This document shows, piece by piece, positions 55,922 to 64,000 of a DNA stretch of 64,000 bases. The notes beneath the pieces were generated by a model. That model ran no database searches, was not told the DNA's origin, and was given only the letters and a program-made list of their open reading frames with translations. This DNA comes from Paenibacillus sp. LHD-38 (GTDB lineage: Bacteria > Bacillota > Bacilli > Paenibacillales > Paenibacillaceae). The translations under genes and the position numbers were made by a program. The stretch is taken from contig NZ_JAVIFU010000018.1 of assembly GCF_031157315.1 (NCBI RefSeq), forward strand, positions 85,730 to 149,729, in the 5' to 3' direction. Position 1 is the stretch's first letter, and each line of letters opens with the position of its first letter.

Positions 55922-57217
55922 ATGGGCTCAAGCAGACAAGAAAAGTCCAATGGAAAACGTAACATTTTAAAAATAGTATTCATTTATGCACTTATTACGA
56001 GTCTGTGGATTGTAATGACAGACAATGTATTAGCTATATTTTTCAATGATGCAGAAACCATAACTAGAATACAAACGTTAAAAGGCCTTTTCTTTGTCCT
56101 TATCATGGCTTGGTTGCTGTATGTGCTTATGCAGATTAATAATTTTAAGCGGAATCAAATAGAAGAAATGCTTCGGGACAGCGAGTCAAGATATCGGAAA
56201 ATCATCAAGCTTTCACCAGAGCCAATAACGATCCATAGTGACGGTATTTTGATCTATGCGAATGATGCTGCTTTGAAAGTGGTTGGGGCAACCGGGATTG
56301 AGGAAGTAGTAGGAAAACCGGTATTTGATTTTTTACATCCCGACTATCATGAGATGGAGACCGAGCGAAGTCAGTCTATTATACCGACAGAAGAACGTTC
56401 GGAATGCGTAGAGCAGAAGATTATCCGCTTGGATGGAGAAATTATAGACGTCGAAACATCATGCATCTGTATTGAAGAATTTATGGGTAAGCCCGTGATT
56501 CAAAATGTGATGAGAGACATAACCGAGCGAAAGCGAACAGAGGAAATGATCAGGAAGTCTGAAAAACTTTCTGTGGTTGGGCAATTGGCAGCGGGAGTTG
56601 CTCATGAAATTCGAAACCCATTAACTTCTTTAAAAGGGTTTTTGCAATTATTAAATTCAAAAAATCTTGGTTATGAAAACTATTTTGAGATTATGCAGGC
56701 TGAGATCGAACGAATCAATTTTATTGTCAATGAATTTATGATCGTTTCAAATCCACAGGTTGTCCGCTCTCTGGAAGAAAAAAATCTGGAAAGTATCCTT
56801 AGTAATATCGTAATGCTGCTTGGCGCACAGGCAAATCTGATCAATGTACAAATCATTACCGAATATGATTGTGATATTCCCTTAATCATGTGTGATGAAA
56901 ATCAGCTGAAGCAGGTTTTTATTAATATCCTTAAAAATGCTCTAGAAGCGATGCATAATGGAGGAATAGTCCGTATTCAAGTCAAAAATAATATTCAACC
57001 TGATCAAATATTAATCCGCTTTATTGATCAAGGGATCGGTATTCCTGAGGAGCAGCTGCCTAAGCTGGGCGAACCGTTTCATTCAACGAAAGAGACTGGA
57101 ACGGGGCTCGGATTAATGGTAACGAATAAAATAATAGAAGGACACAGGGGAAGTATGTCAATAAAAAGTAAAGTTAATCAAGGGACGACCGTCGATATCA
57201 TTCTGCCTAATGAATAA
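55922..57217 (+). CDS. Sporulation-type PAS sensor histidine kinase
   Basis: 431 residues: two membrane helices (~18-37 and ~55-75), one PAS domain (~85-200, PEPITIHSDGILIYAND), phosphoacceptor His in GVAHEIRNPLTSLKGF, and the ATPase boxes (FINILKNALEAM, DQGIGIPEEQL, GTGLGLM). The layout is that of KinB/KinE-like kinases feeding the Spo0 phosphorelay in Bacillota. No response regulator is adjacent, as usual for such orphan kinases. Confidence 0.88.
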   Translation: MGSSRQEKSNGKRNILKIVFIYALITSLWIVMTDNVLAIFFNDAETITRIQTLKGLFFVLIMAWLLYVLMQINNFKRNQIEEMLRDSESRYRKIIKLSPEPITIHSDGILIYANDAALKVVGATGIEEVVGKPVFDFLHPDYHEMETERSQSIIPTEERSECVEQKIIRLDGEIIDVETSCICIEEFMGKPVIQNVMRDITERKRTEEMIRKSEKLSVVGQLAAGVAHEIRNPLTSLKGFLQLLNSKNLGYENYFEIMQAEIERINFIVNEFMIVSNPQVVRSLEEKNLESILSNIVMLLGAQANLINVQIITEYDCDIPLIMCDENQLKQVFINILKNALEAMHNGGIVRIQVKNNIQPDQILIRFIDQGIGIPEEQLPKLGEPFHSTKETGTGLGLMVTNKIIEGHRGSMSIKSKVNQGTTVDIILPNE

Positions 57218-57286
57218 CCCTTGAAGCCCGGTCCGAATTAGGTCCGCAGTGATTTAGCAGGCAGGAGAACGAGATACATAGCAATG

Positions 57287-57318
57287 AGAGGGAGACATCA
57301 TGTCTTCCTCTTTTTTTT
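57287..57318 (+). terminator. Rho-independent terminator
   Basis: AGAGGGAGACAT (57287-57298) pairs with ATGTCTTCCTCT (57300-57311), followed by a T run. Confidence 0.85.
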
Positions 57319-57493
57319 GCATTGCTGGACTTCCTCTATAATAAAAAAGTGGAAGATACAGGAAACTTTTATTTGATGGAAGGAGTCTATTTGTATGAGG
57401 TGTAAGGTCGATGCAGGTTAAAAATGAAACCTCCTAATTAATGGATGCGTAATAATGGTTTGTTACCTAAAATTTGGGAGAGGCAGTGTGAAA

Positions 57494-59617
57494 ATGAAAA
57501 GACTTTTGTACGTTGCTAGAACCGCATTATGGGCCAAATCATTTGCTGTAGCCTTATTGACCGTATGTTTAATGACCTCAACCGTCTATGCGGCAGCGCC
57601 GGAAACCAGTGGCGGAGGGCAAGCTGTGGAGCTTAATGCGAAAAACGCAGCCGACTTCCTCGATGAGTTCTTTGCCTCGGAAGCCGCTAAACCTCATTAT
57701 GTAGGCGCATCCGTCGTTGTTGTGAAAGACGGCAAGGTTATTGCGCAGAAAGGGTATGGCGTTGCGGACAAGGATACGAAGGATGCAGTAGACCCTGCTT
57801 CTACCGTTTTCCGGATCGCTTCGGTTTCGAAGTCCTTTACGGCCGTAGCGGCTATGAAGCTTATCGAGCAGGGCAAGGTTAACCTAAAGGACGATTTTTT
57901 GAAGTACGCGCCGGATCTTAAGATTGATAATCCTTTCAATACCCCCGTCACGATCGAGCATCTCCTGACACACACGACGGGATTTGAAATTCGTGATCCG
58001 AACCAGGAAGATCTTCACTACGATTTCGACAAAGCTGTCTCCATTCAAGACTATGTCCGCGCCAATGTGCCTCCAGTTGTCCGGAAGCCTGGCAGCTCCT
58101 ATATGTATGACAATTTTGGCTCTTTGCTGCTTGGATTAGTTGTAGAGAAAGCAAGCGGAGTGTCATTTGAGACGTATATGGACCAAAATATATTTAAACC
58201 GCTCGGAATGAACAACAGCGGCTTCAAACTTGAAGGCAAGCTGAAGGAGCAATTGGCTACAGGATACGATGCGGCAGGCCAACGCGTTGAGACCTACGCG
58301 CTCACACCGACAATTATGCCGCAAGGTGGTATGCTTACTACTGCCGAGGACGTAGGCAAATTTATGGTTGCCTTCCTTAATGGCGGCACAGCTGAATCCA
58401 GCCGGATTCTTGCCAATAACACAGTAGAACAAATGGAAGTATATCGCTCGTCTATTCATCCGCTTTTGCCGGATACGACTTACGGCTTTGAAGCGCCGTT
58501 CCAAATTCCCGGTGCCGGAAGCAGTTCAAAAGTCATTACGAAGGGCGGCGATCTGCCAGACTTCAGTTCTTATTTATTTCTTATTCCTGAGCAGAATACC
58601 GGTGTATTCTTGACGTATAACCAACAAGGCATGCTGCGCAATCTGTTTTATCCGCAGTTCATCCAGACGTTTTTCCAGCAATATTCGGCGCCTGTGAAGC
58701 TTGCCGATTACAAGGCATCATCAAGCGATGAACTGGAACAGTTCAACGGCTACTATGCAGATCTTCGAGTCAGAAGCATTGTATCGGGCTTGAAGACGGA
58801 AGAAGCGGATCTGACGATTACCGACGCTGTGATCGGACCTCGTAAGCTGCATCAAGTGGATGCAAATTTGTTCGTCGATGAGCTGACGAATCAATTTACC
58901 GCGTTCAAGCTGGATGAGAACGGAAACGTTCTTTATATGAAGGAGCCTTATCTCAATCCGCTAGGCTATGCAAGCAAGGGGGTAACGCCAGCAGGATTTG
59001 CTGATGTGACTAATGAGCATGCTTATGCCGAGCAAATATTAACGCTGCAGTCGCTTGGTTATTATGCGAACGACGCAAGCAAAGCGTTCCAGCCGGAACG
59101 GCAGGTAACAAGAGGAGAATACGTACAATTTCTTTTGGAATCAAGCAATCTGAAAGGCAGCGATACGACTGAGCTTGCTTTCAGCGACTTGGCAGGACAT
59201 CCTTCGGCTTCCTTTATTCAAGCCGCTTATGAGCTTGGGATGGTGAAGGGGAGCGGTTCCGGGAACTTTGTACCGGACCGTGCCATTACGCGTCAAGAAG
59301 CTGCTGCGATGATATGGCGCTTGCTAAGCCCCCAGTATCCTTCGGAGCTATTTAAGGATGTGAAGCTAGTAGGTAAGACAGACGCCTGGGCGGTTCCAGC
59401 CGTTCAAATGTTGGTCGCTCTCGGCATCCATGGGCCTGAGGTTCAAGTGAATGCAAACGGTGCAGCTAATTACCAATCACGGAAAATGTTGAACCAACAG
59501 GAGCTGGCGGCCATTCTATTCATGCTGCTTACGCAGCCGACGGATCAGATCGTTGCAGCTCTCTCGCAGAGTGCACCGGGAAGCGCCAGTTCGGTCATTA
59601 TACCGAAAGCCTCATAA
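57494..59617 (+). CDS. SLH-anchored beta-lactamase-fold serine hydrolase
   Basis: 707 residues. Signal peptide to about residue 33 (VYAAA); serine hydrolase (class C beta-lactamase/PBP4-like) with Ser110-x-x-Lys113 in SVSK and YDN as the Tyr-x-Asn box; a lipocalin-like mid domain; and three SLH repeats in the last ~190 residues. ATG 57494 is preferred since the signal peptide begins there; GTG 57488 and ATG 57455 are in frame. It may trim D-amino acid peptides or esters at the cell surface. Anchored like the GH43 enzyme at the window start. Confidence 0.88.
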   Translation: MKRLLYVARTALWAKSFAVALLTVCLMTSTVYAAAPETSGGGQAVELNAKNAADFLDEFFASEAAKPHYVGASVVVVKDGKVIAQKGYGVADKDTKDAVDPASTVFRIASVSKSFTAVAAMKLIEQGKVNLKDDFLKYAPDLKIDNPFNTPVTIEHLLTHTTGFEIRDPNQEDLHYDFDKAVSIQDYVRANVPPVVRKPGSSYMYDNFGSLLLGLVVEKASGVSFETYMDQNIFKPLGMNNSGFKLEGKLKEQLATGYDAAGQRVETYALTPTIMPQGGMLTTAEDVGKFMVAFLNGGTAESSRILANNTVEQMEVYRSSIHPLLPDTTYGFEAPFQIPGAGSSSKVITKGGDLPDFSSYLFLIPEQNTGVFLTYNQQGMLRNLFYPQFIQTFFQQYSAPVKLADYKASSSDELEQFNGYYADLRVRSIVSGLKTEEADLTITDAVIGPRKLHQVDANLFVDELTNQFTAFKLDENGNVLYMKEPYLNPLGYASKGVTPAGFADVTNEHAYAEQILTLQSLGYYANDASKAFQPERQVTRGEYVQFLLESSNLKGSDTTELAFSDLAGHPSASFIQAAYELGMVKGSGSGNFVPDRAITRQEAAAMIWRLLSPQYPSELFKDVKLVGKTDAWAVPAVQMLVALGIHGPEVQVNANGAANYQSRKMLNQQELAAILFMLLTQPTDQIVAALSQSAPGSASSVIIPKAS

Positions 59618-59659
59618 GGCTGCGCAACGAAAAATAAGAATAGGATGAAGCATTACAAT

Positions 59660-59709
59660 ATAGCCTGCGATTACGCGAACCGTAAAGGAAGCGATAATCG
59701 CAGGCTATA
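59660..59709. terminator. Long perfect hairpin after the serine hydrolase
   Basis: TATAGCCTGCGATTA (59660-59674) pairs perfectly with TAATCGCAGGCTATA (59695-59709). No clear U tract, so it may protect the mRNA end as much as terminate. Confidence 0.65.
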
Positions 59710-59943
59710 TATCGGTTATAATACAAACCAGAGGGAGAGTTAGGAGGGAATTGACTGGTAACAGGAGAAAAGAGGTGCACTCGATATAGGCCCACCTCAT
59801 CTCTGAGGCTTTCGATATTTTTCCTTCAACTAAAAAGTGGGAAACTAAGATTATTATCTACCATTCGATTATATGCTAGACAGGAGCACGAGCAAACTTT
59901 AATAGCCCCTCATATGCTAGGAGAAAGGGGGGATTTGGACATT

Positions 59944-60699
59944 ATGAGTTATCGAAGTACATCGATTAAGAGCAAATGGGTAAAAACGAAGTGGCTGCTT
60001 AAAAACGCGAATATACGAAAATATGTACCTTATACCTTGCTCTTTAACCGCAGCAATCTCAGCATCATGCTTTCTCGCTATTCTACTGTTTATTTCAAGC
60101 CTACCGGCGGCACAGGCGGTTTTAATATTAACCGTATAAAGAAGCTGGGGAATGGCTATCAAGTTCAACACAATGCAAAGAAAAACCGATACGCAACGCT
60201 GGATGCTCTCTATGGTCAGCTGAAGAAACGTGCCAAAGGGGGCTCCTATCTGCTGCAGAAGGGCATTCAGCTTGCTACTGCGAATGGCAGGCCGTTTGAC
60301 ATCCGCGTCATGGTTCAAAAATCGAACAACGGTGTATGGAAGAGCACTGCGATTTTCACGAAAGTAGGAATGCCGGGCAAAGTCGCGACAAACTACCATC
60401 AAGGCGGCGATTTAGGATATTTTAATAAAACACTGTCTAAAGCAGGCTTTAGCAAGACAAGTAGCGAGCGTAAGGAAAAAGATCTTAAGAAGCTAGGCAA
60501 ATCCGTTGGTCAAATATTTGATAAACATAGCAGCGGATTCCGTGAGCTGGGGCTAGACGTAGCCTTAGACAATAAAGGAAACGCTTGGATTCTTGAGGTG
60601 AATACCAGACCTCAGTTCTATCCACTGAAGCATATGAAAGACAAAAGCATGTATCGCAGCATTATGGCCTATGCCAAGCAATATGGCAGAAAAAAATAG
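59944..60699 (+). CDS. YheC/YheD-type spore-coat ATP-grasp protein
   Basis: About 251 residues. FKPTGGTGGFNINRI, FDIRVMVQKSNNGVWKSTAIFTKVG in part, and WILEVNTRPQFYPL are the ATP-grasp and metal-binding blocks of YheC/YheD endospore coat-associated proteins, shorter than the usual ~350-450 residues because the N-terminal domain is absent. ATG 59944 and TTG 59935 share RBS GAAAGGGGGG. Likely made late in sporulation; ligase activity inferred. Confidence 0.85.
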   Translation: MSYRSTSIKSKWVKTKWLLKNANIRKYVPYTLLFNRSNLSIMLSRYSTVYFKPTGGTGGFNINRIKKLGNGYQVQHNAKKNRYATLDALYGQLKKRAKGGSYLLQKGIQLATANGRPFDIRVMVQKSNNGVWKSTAIFTKVGMPGKVATNYHQGGDLGYFNKTLSKAGFSKTSSERKEKDLKKLGKSVGQIFDKHSSGFRELGLDVALDNKGNAWILEVNTRPQFYPLKHMKDKSMYRSIMAYAKQYGRKK

Positions 60700-60702
60700 A
60701 TA

Positions 60703-60734
60703 AAAGCCGCCTTATCCAATGGCGGCTTTTTTTG
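60703..60734 (+). terminator. Rho-independent terminator
   Basis: AAAGCCGCC (60703-60711) pairs with GGCGGCTTT (60721-60729) plus T run. Confidence 0.9.
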
Positions 60735-60840
60735 TCTTGATCAGCATCGTCCCCATAGGAGTAAGACGGATTCGGACCATTGGCAAAGGAGTAATTCAGC
60801 TCGAACGATTGAGTTTCTAATAACAGCTAAACAATCGAAA

Positions 60841-60878
60841 AACAGAGCAGAGGAGATGTGATCTCCTTAGCTCTGTTT
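60841..60878 (-). terminator. Terminator of the alpha/beta hydrolase gene
   Basis: AACAGAGC (60841-60848) pairs with GCTCTGTT (60870-60877); inner GGAGAT/ATCTCC adds to the stem. The minus strand continues into TTTTTCGATT. Confidence 0.8.
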
Positions 60879-60880
60879 AT

Positions 60881-61897
60881 TCACTGCTCCTGTTCTGCCA
60901 GTTGCAGCAGTTCATCAACTACAATATCCGGCTGATAGTTGTGCAAGTAATGGGAGCTGCCTTGCACGATGATTTGCTTGCCGGAAATGGACCATGAAGG
61001 AAGTGCGGCTTCGCTGTCCATCCAAGCTTGATCTTTGGACAGCTTGCCGAAATCGTCCGCAGTTAAGACGGTAAGAGGGATGTTTAGGGGTTTCCCTCCC
61101 GCCAGCACGGTTTCGGCATTTTCTCGGCTTTGTCGTATTTCATCCCTCATATTGCGGTTCCCAACCTTAAGCAGCGTGGCTTTGCGATTCAATTCCTTCT
61201 GTTCCTCCGTCAACAGTTTATCCCCGTTGCTTTGGTTGGCGGCCCATTCCGCGAAGCCGTTTATATGATACAACGTTCTTAATATGCCAGTTGTTCGGAG
61301 TCCGCTGTGTATCCATGGAATCAAAGTAAGCTCCGGGCTGGTGCTGTAATATTCCGGACTCCCGCCTTCAATAAGCAGAATTCCCTTCACTTCTTCGGGA
61401 AACCGCTGCGCATACCGAATGGCTTCCAGAGAACCCAGAGAGTGGGCTGCAAACACATAAGGAGGTTTCTGTCCGGAGACAAGAAGCAGCTCATGAATTT
61501 CGTCGGTAATCGTATCGATATCCCGCTTTCTGTCCGTCATATCGCTGTAGCCGTAACCAAACCGGTCATAGACGGCTATCTTCACATGCTGCTTCAGACC
61601 TTCATACAGAGGGGAGAAATCGGCGTAAGGATTGACCGTTCCCCAGCCTGAAGCGAATACGACCGTCGTGTTCCCTTTCCCTTCCGTATAGAGATGCATC
61701 TTGCTTCCAGCTACTTCATATTGTCTCCCGACAGGTTGGTATGTTTTTTTGTCTTGTACAGAGCCATACCATTGATATGCAGCACCGATACCTGCTAACG
61801 CCACAAGTATGACGAGCAGGCATAGCACAATTTTTCGAACACGTCTCCACAAGCTCTTCCGTCTCCCTTCAAGCGAATCGTTACAGTCTTCCGGCAC
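60881..61897 (-). CDS. Membrane-anchored alpha/beta hydrolase
   Basis: 338 residues: an N-terminal membrane anchor (VLCLLVILVALAGIGAAY), then an alpha/beta hydrolase fold with nucleophile elbow AAHSLGS (Ala in place of the first Gly), RFGYGYSD, and a C-terminal His in GSSHYLHNY. The catalytic domain would face outside. Resembles YqjL/haloperoxidase-like esterases; substrate unknown. Confidence 0.82.
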   Translation of the reverse strand: MPEDCNDSLEGRRKSLWRRVRKIVLCLLVILVALAGIGAAYQWYGSVQDKKTYQPVGRQYEVAGSKMHLYTEGKGNTTVVFASGWGTVNPYADFSPLYEGLKQHVKIAVYDRFGYGYSDMTDRKRDIDTITDEIHELLLVSGQKPPYVFAAHSLGSLEAIRYAQRFPEEVKGILLIEGGSPEYYSTSPELTLIPWIHSGLRTTGILRTLYHINGFAEWAANQSNGDKLLTEEQKELNRKATLLKVGNRNMRDEIRQSRENAETVLAGGKPLNIPLTVLTADDFGKLSKDQAWMDSEAALPSWSISGKQIIVQGSSHYLHNYQPDIVVDELLQLAEQEQ

Positions 61898-62068
61898 TTC
61901 CTTCTAATGTATAGGAATATATTGGAATGTAAAACCACCTTAAGCAGGGGGGGACACCCCGCCTTTGGTTTGGTCACGCTGTAAGGGGCACATGCAGCTC
62001 AGCGGTCGGTACGGATGACGCGTTTTTTTGAGAATGGAGTACTTTATTGGCAATAATCTGAGCAGTGC

Positions 62069-62716
62069 TCATCTCAAAGTAGTAACGCTCGGGAGGGAAT
62101 CATCTTTGGTTTTCTCATCGTTTGTCTTTCTTCTCTTATAGAAGGATAACATACCCGATGTAACGGCTATGGATAATGCAGAGAAAAGCCCGCTCGTAAG
62201 CGAGAATACGGATAAGCTGGTGAGGACGACCATGAGGTCGAATGAAAAGTTGGTTTTACCGGGATTAATGCCGTATCTCTTGTGCAGGTAAACCGCGAGA
62301 ATCGTTGCGCCGCCAAGTGAAGCATCGTTTCGAAACAAGGTGATAAGTCCTGCCCCTATGAATGCCCCGCCGGCGATGGCCCCAATCAGCGGAGGAATTG
62401 AGAATGCAGGCAATGCACCGTCCGCACCGCTAAATAAGGAGAGGAACGCGATCGATAGAATGGTTTTGGCCGTAAAGGATCTGCCCATGTAAAAGTAGGA
62501 GAAGATAAAAAACGGAAGATTGATCAAAGCGAAAATATAGTGGAATTGGACATGCAGCAGCGACGATAAGCTTAAAGAGAGTCCCGCTGTACCTCCAGTA
62601 ACAATCTCAGAATGCTTCAGCATGATCAATCCACTGGCATTCACGAAGCAGCCTATTGCAATATGAAGCCAATTACGTATGTTTTCCTTCATCTTGCTGC
62701 CTGACTTCTGTATCAT
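62069..62716 (-). CDS. YitT-family membrane protein
   Basis: 215 residues, five membrane helices. VTGGTAGLSLSLSSLL and GAGLITLFRNDASLGGATILA are the glycine-rich motifs of the YitT/DUF161 family, but the C-terminal DUF2179 domain of full members is missing. It diverges from an Lrp-type regulator gene, which probably controls it. An inner ATG at 62692 is possible as start. Confidence 0.82.
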   Translation of the reverse strand: MIQKSGSKMKENIRNWLHIAIGCFVNASGLIMLKHSEIVTGGTAGLSLSLSSLLHVQFHYIFALINLPFFIFSYFYMGRSFTAKTILSIAFLSLFSGADGALPAFSIPPLIGAIAGGAFIGAGLITLFRNDASLGGATILAVYLHKRYGINPGKTNFSFDLMVVLTSLSVFSLTSGLFSALSIAVTSGMLSFYKRRKTNDEKTKDDSLPSVTTLR

Positions 62717-62869
62717 ATCGCATGCACCGCCTGCTTAGGTTTGTTAGCTTAAGCATACAAAACGGTACCGATCGGATATATAATAAACTGAACAAAATTA
62801 ATGTGAGTGTAGGTAACATTGAATTAAATTACTGCTTCTTATCTGCAATATGAAGGAGGGCCTGCGACG

Positions 62870-63307
62870 ATGGATCAATTGGATCGATCGCTGCTCCAGC
62901 TGCTGCAGGAGGATGGGCGCATGACCGTTAGCGAGCTGTCCAAACGATTAGCTTTAAGTCGTCCCAGTATATCGGAGCGTCTGCTTCGTCTGCAAGAAAG
63001 AGGAGTCATCACCGGTTTCGGTGCTCGGGTATCCCCGGCTGCGGTCGGAAGAAACATACAGTTGATTATTCAAATGAGCGAGCTGAAGGTGTCTCCCACG
63101 GAATTTGAGAAGCGTATTATGAATGACGATGAAATCATGGAATGCCATCGCGTAACTGGAACGGTCAGTTATATTTTGAAGGCGGCGGTAACGGGGATGG
63201 ATGCGCTGAGCGAGCTCGTGGAGCGGCTCATGCCTTTCGGCAATGTCAACACATCGGTTATACTCTCTTCTCCAGTGATGAATAGGAGTATACTTCCAAA
63301 GGAATAA
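62870..63307 (+). CDS. Lrp/AsnC-family regulator
   Basis: 145 residues: helix-turn-helix (MTVSELSKRLALSRPSISERL) and an RAM ligand-binding domain (ECHRVTGTVSYILKAAV). RBS GGAGGG before ATG 62870. It is divergent from the YitT gene with a 153-bp shared promoter region, so it likely responds to an amino acid and controls that gene. Confidence 0.92.
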   Translation: MDQLDRSLLQLLQEDGRMTVSELSKRLALSRPSISERLLRLQERGVITGFGARVSPAAVGRNIQLIIQMSELKVSPTEFEKRIMNDDEIMECHRVTGTVSYILKAAVTGMDALSELVERLMPFGNVNTSVILSSPVMNRSILPKE

Positions 63308-63336
63308 ATCTTATTTATCCAGCTCAAGAAGTACAA

Positions 63337-63374
63337 AAAAGCCGCGCAGGACTAAGCCCGCGCGGCTTTTTTTG
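63337..63374 (+). terminator. Rho-independent terminator
   Basis: AAAAGCCGCGC (63337-63347) pairs with GCGCGGCTTTT, followed by T residues. Confidence 0.9.
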
Positions 63375-63383
63375 TAACCTATG

Positions 63384-63570
63384 CTATCTTTCACATGCAA
63401 TGAGGTCTTTGTCACGGTCGCTTTTCTTGTTAGCATCGTACAAGGCTTTGGATACAAATAGTTTATATTTCGTTTTTCCGCCCTTATTTTTAACGGATGC
63501 GGATTGTGCTACGCCGCCTGAATAGTCTTTGTTTAATTCTGTGCAGTTTTTATAATTTAGCGCCGAAAAA
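63384..63570 (-). pseudogene. Excalibur calcium-binding domain fragment cut by an IS
   Basis: The minus strand reads YKNCTELNKDYSGGVAQSAS, KYKLFVSKALYDANKKSDRD and KDLIACER-stop, the Excalibur domain (Cys pair, DxDxDGIACE-type loop) with some acidic residues replaced. No start is present upstream; the frame runs into the left end of the transposable element at about 63566-63593 and stops. Confidence 0.75.
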
Positions 63571-64000
63571 CCCCTTGCTTTAGCTATGGGGATGTAAGGT
63601 GCTTCGGGTGAAGGGCGGCTAAAGCTGCCTTAATCATCCGACATTAGATCTACTGTTTTATGGTATAATTTTCTTGGGGTGAATCGATGTCACAGCGAGT
63701 AGTGGAAAGTAATCACAATGTAATATTTGACTGTAAGTACCATGTTGTATTTTGCCCAAAATATAGACGCAAAGTTCTAATACCTCCTATTGATGCAAGA
63801 TTAAAAGAACGGTTCCAGCTTAAATCAGAAGAACTTCGAGCTGAGATTGTGGAAATGGAAATCATGCCTGATCACGTCCAACTACTCATCAAGTGCGACC
63901 CGCAGTTCGGCATCCACCGTGTAGTTAAACACTTGAAAGGGTTCACTTCGCGCATTCTGAGAGGGGAATACCGACAACTAACTTCACGGCTCCCATCACT
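63566..64000 (+). mobile_element. IS200/IS605-family element, left end and partial transposase gene
   Basis: A subterminal imperfect hairpin ACCCC...GGGGAT at 63570-63593 is of the type TnpA recognises at the left end. The transposase gene begins 94 bp later and runs out of the window, so the right end and any TnpB gene cannot be seen. Insertion is into the Excalibur gene. Confidence 0.7.
63687..64000 (+). CDS. tnpA: IS200/IS605 Y1 transposase TnpA (3' partial)
   Basis: About 104 residues visible: CKYHVVFCPKYRRKVL, MEIMPDHVQLLIKCDPQFG and VKHLKGFTSRIL are hallmark blocks of single-strand DNA transposases. The HUH motif reads H-V-Q here, with Gln for the second His. The catalytic Tyr lies beyond the window. 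RBS TTGGGGTGA precedes ATG 63687. Confidence 0.88.
   Translation, partial: MSQRVVESNHNVIFDCKYHVVFCPKYRRKVLIPPIDARLKERFQLKSEELRAEIVEMEIMPDHVQLLIKCDPQFGIHRVVKHLKGFTSRILRGEYRQLTSRLPS

Overview
The window looks like a chromosomal segment of a Paenibacillus-like member of the Bacillota. The signs are S-layer-homology (SLH) anchored exoenzymes, YesM/YesN-type sensor and AraC-type regulators next to sugar ABC transporters, a YheC/YheD-type spore-coat ATP-grasp protein, a sporulation-type PAS kinase, strong GGAGG ribosome binding sites with frequent GTG/TTG starts, and U-tract terminators. The species cannot be named from the sequence alone. No rRNA or tRNA gene was seen.

Layout. 1-3228: 3' part of a large SLH-anchored GH43-like enzyme. 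3229-4867: gene-free block with three repeat families, including about 13 copies of a ~64-bp tandem unit. 4868-7978: membrane molybdopterin oxidoreductase, alpha/beta hydrolase and a mercaptopyruvate-type sulfurtransferase (sseA). 7979-41300: a mosaic accessory region. Fragments encoding the last ~17-22 codons of sseA recur at 14560, 16306, 21788 and 40747, all in the same orientation, as if elements had repeatedly integrated at the sseA 3' end. The segments between the copies hold (i) a three-gene array of DUF5677/HEPN-like proteins separated by integron attC-like sites, a tyrosine integrase pseudogene and a DUF4062-tyrosine recombinase fusion; (ii) an MFS exporter; (iii) a decayed glycerate locus (cdaR pseudogene, gntP, glycerate kinase plus a deleted second copy, GAPDH remnant); and (iv) a hexuronate/aldonate-type catabolic operon with its own ABC transporter and YesM/YesN pair, followed by a second sugar cluster.

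41300-55550: an Ig-like (BIG2) secreted protein; a minus-strand trio of small membrane protein, tetraether-synthase-like radical SAM enzyme and Lgt-like transferase; an MDR oxidoreductase with a DUF4386 protein; a YtrA-type ABC operon; a diguanylate cyclase lacking the distal GGDEF domain; an acyl-CoA ligase; an ArsR/AHSA1 pair; an XRE/membrane protein pair; a LacI remnant. 55900-64000: a PAS kinase, an SLH serine hydrolase, a spore-coat ATP-grasp protein, an alpha/beta hydrolase, a YitT protein divergent from an Lrp regulator, and an Excalibur-domain remnant cut by an IS200/IS605 element that runs off the window.

How the genes work together. The 22.6-35.3 kb operon encodes a binding protein and two permeases but no ATPase, so it probably borrows a shared MsmX-like ATPase. 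Imported sugar acids would then be handled by a UxuA-like dehydratase, two DlgD-like reductases and a zinc dehydrogenase, with the kinase/regulator pair sensing the substrate. The strongest candidate for something undescribed is the cassette array at 8.5-11.5 kb: the 8-nt ends of two cassettes are complementary across each gene, not within each spacer, which is the signature of integron cassettes rather than of simple palindromic repeats.
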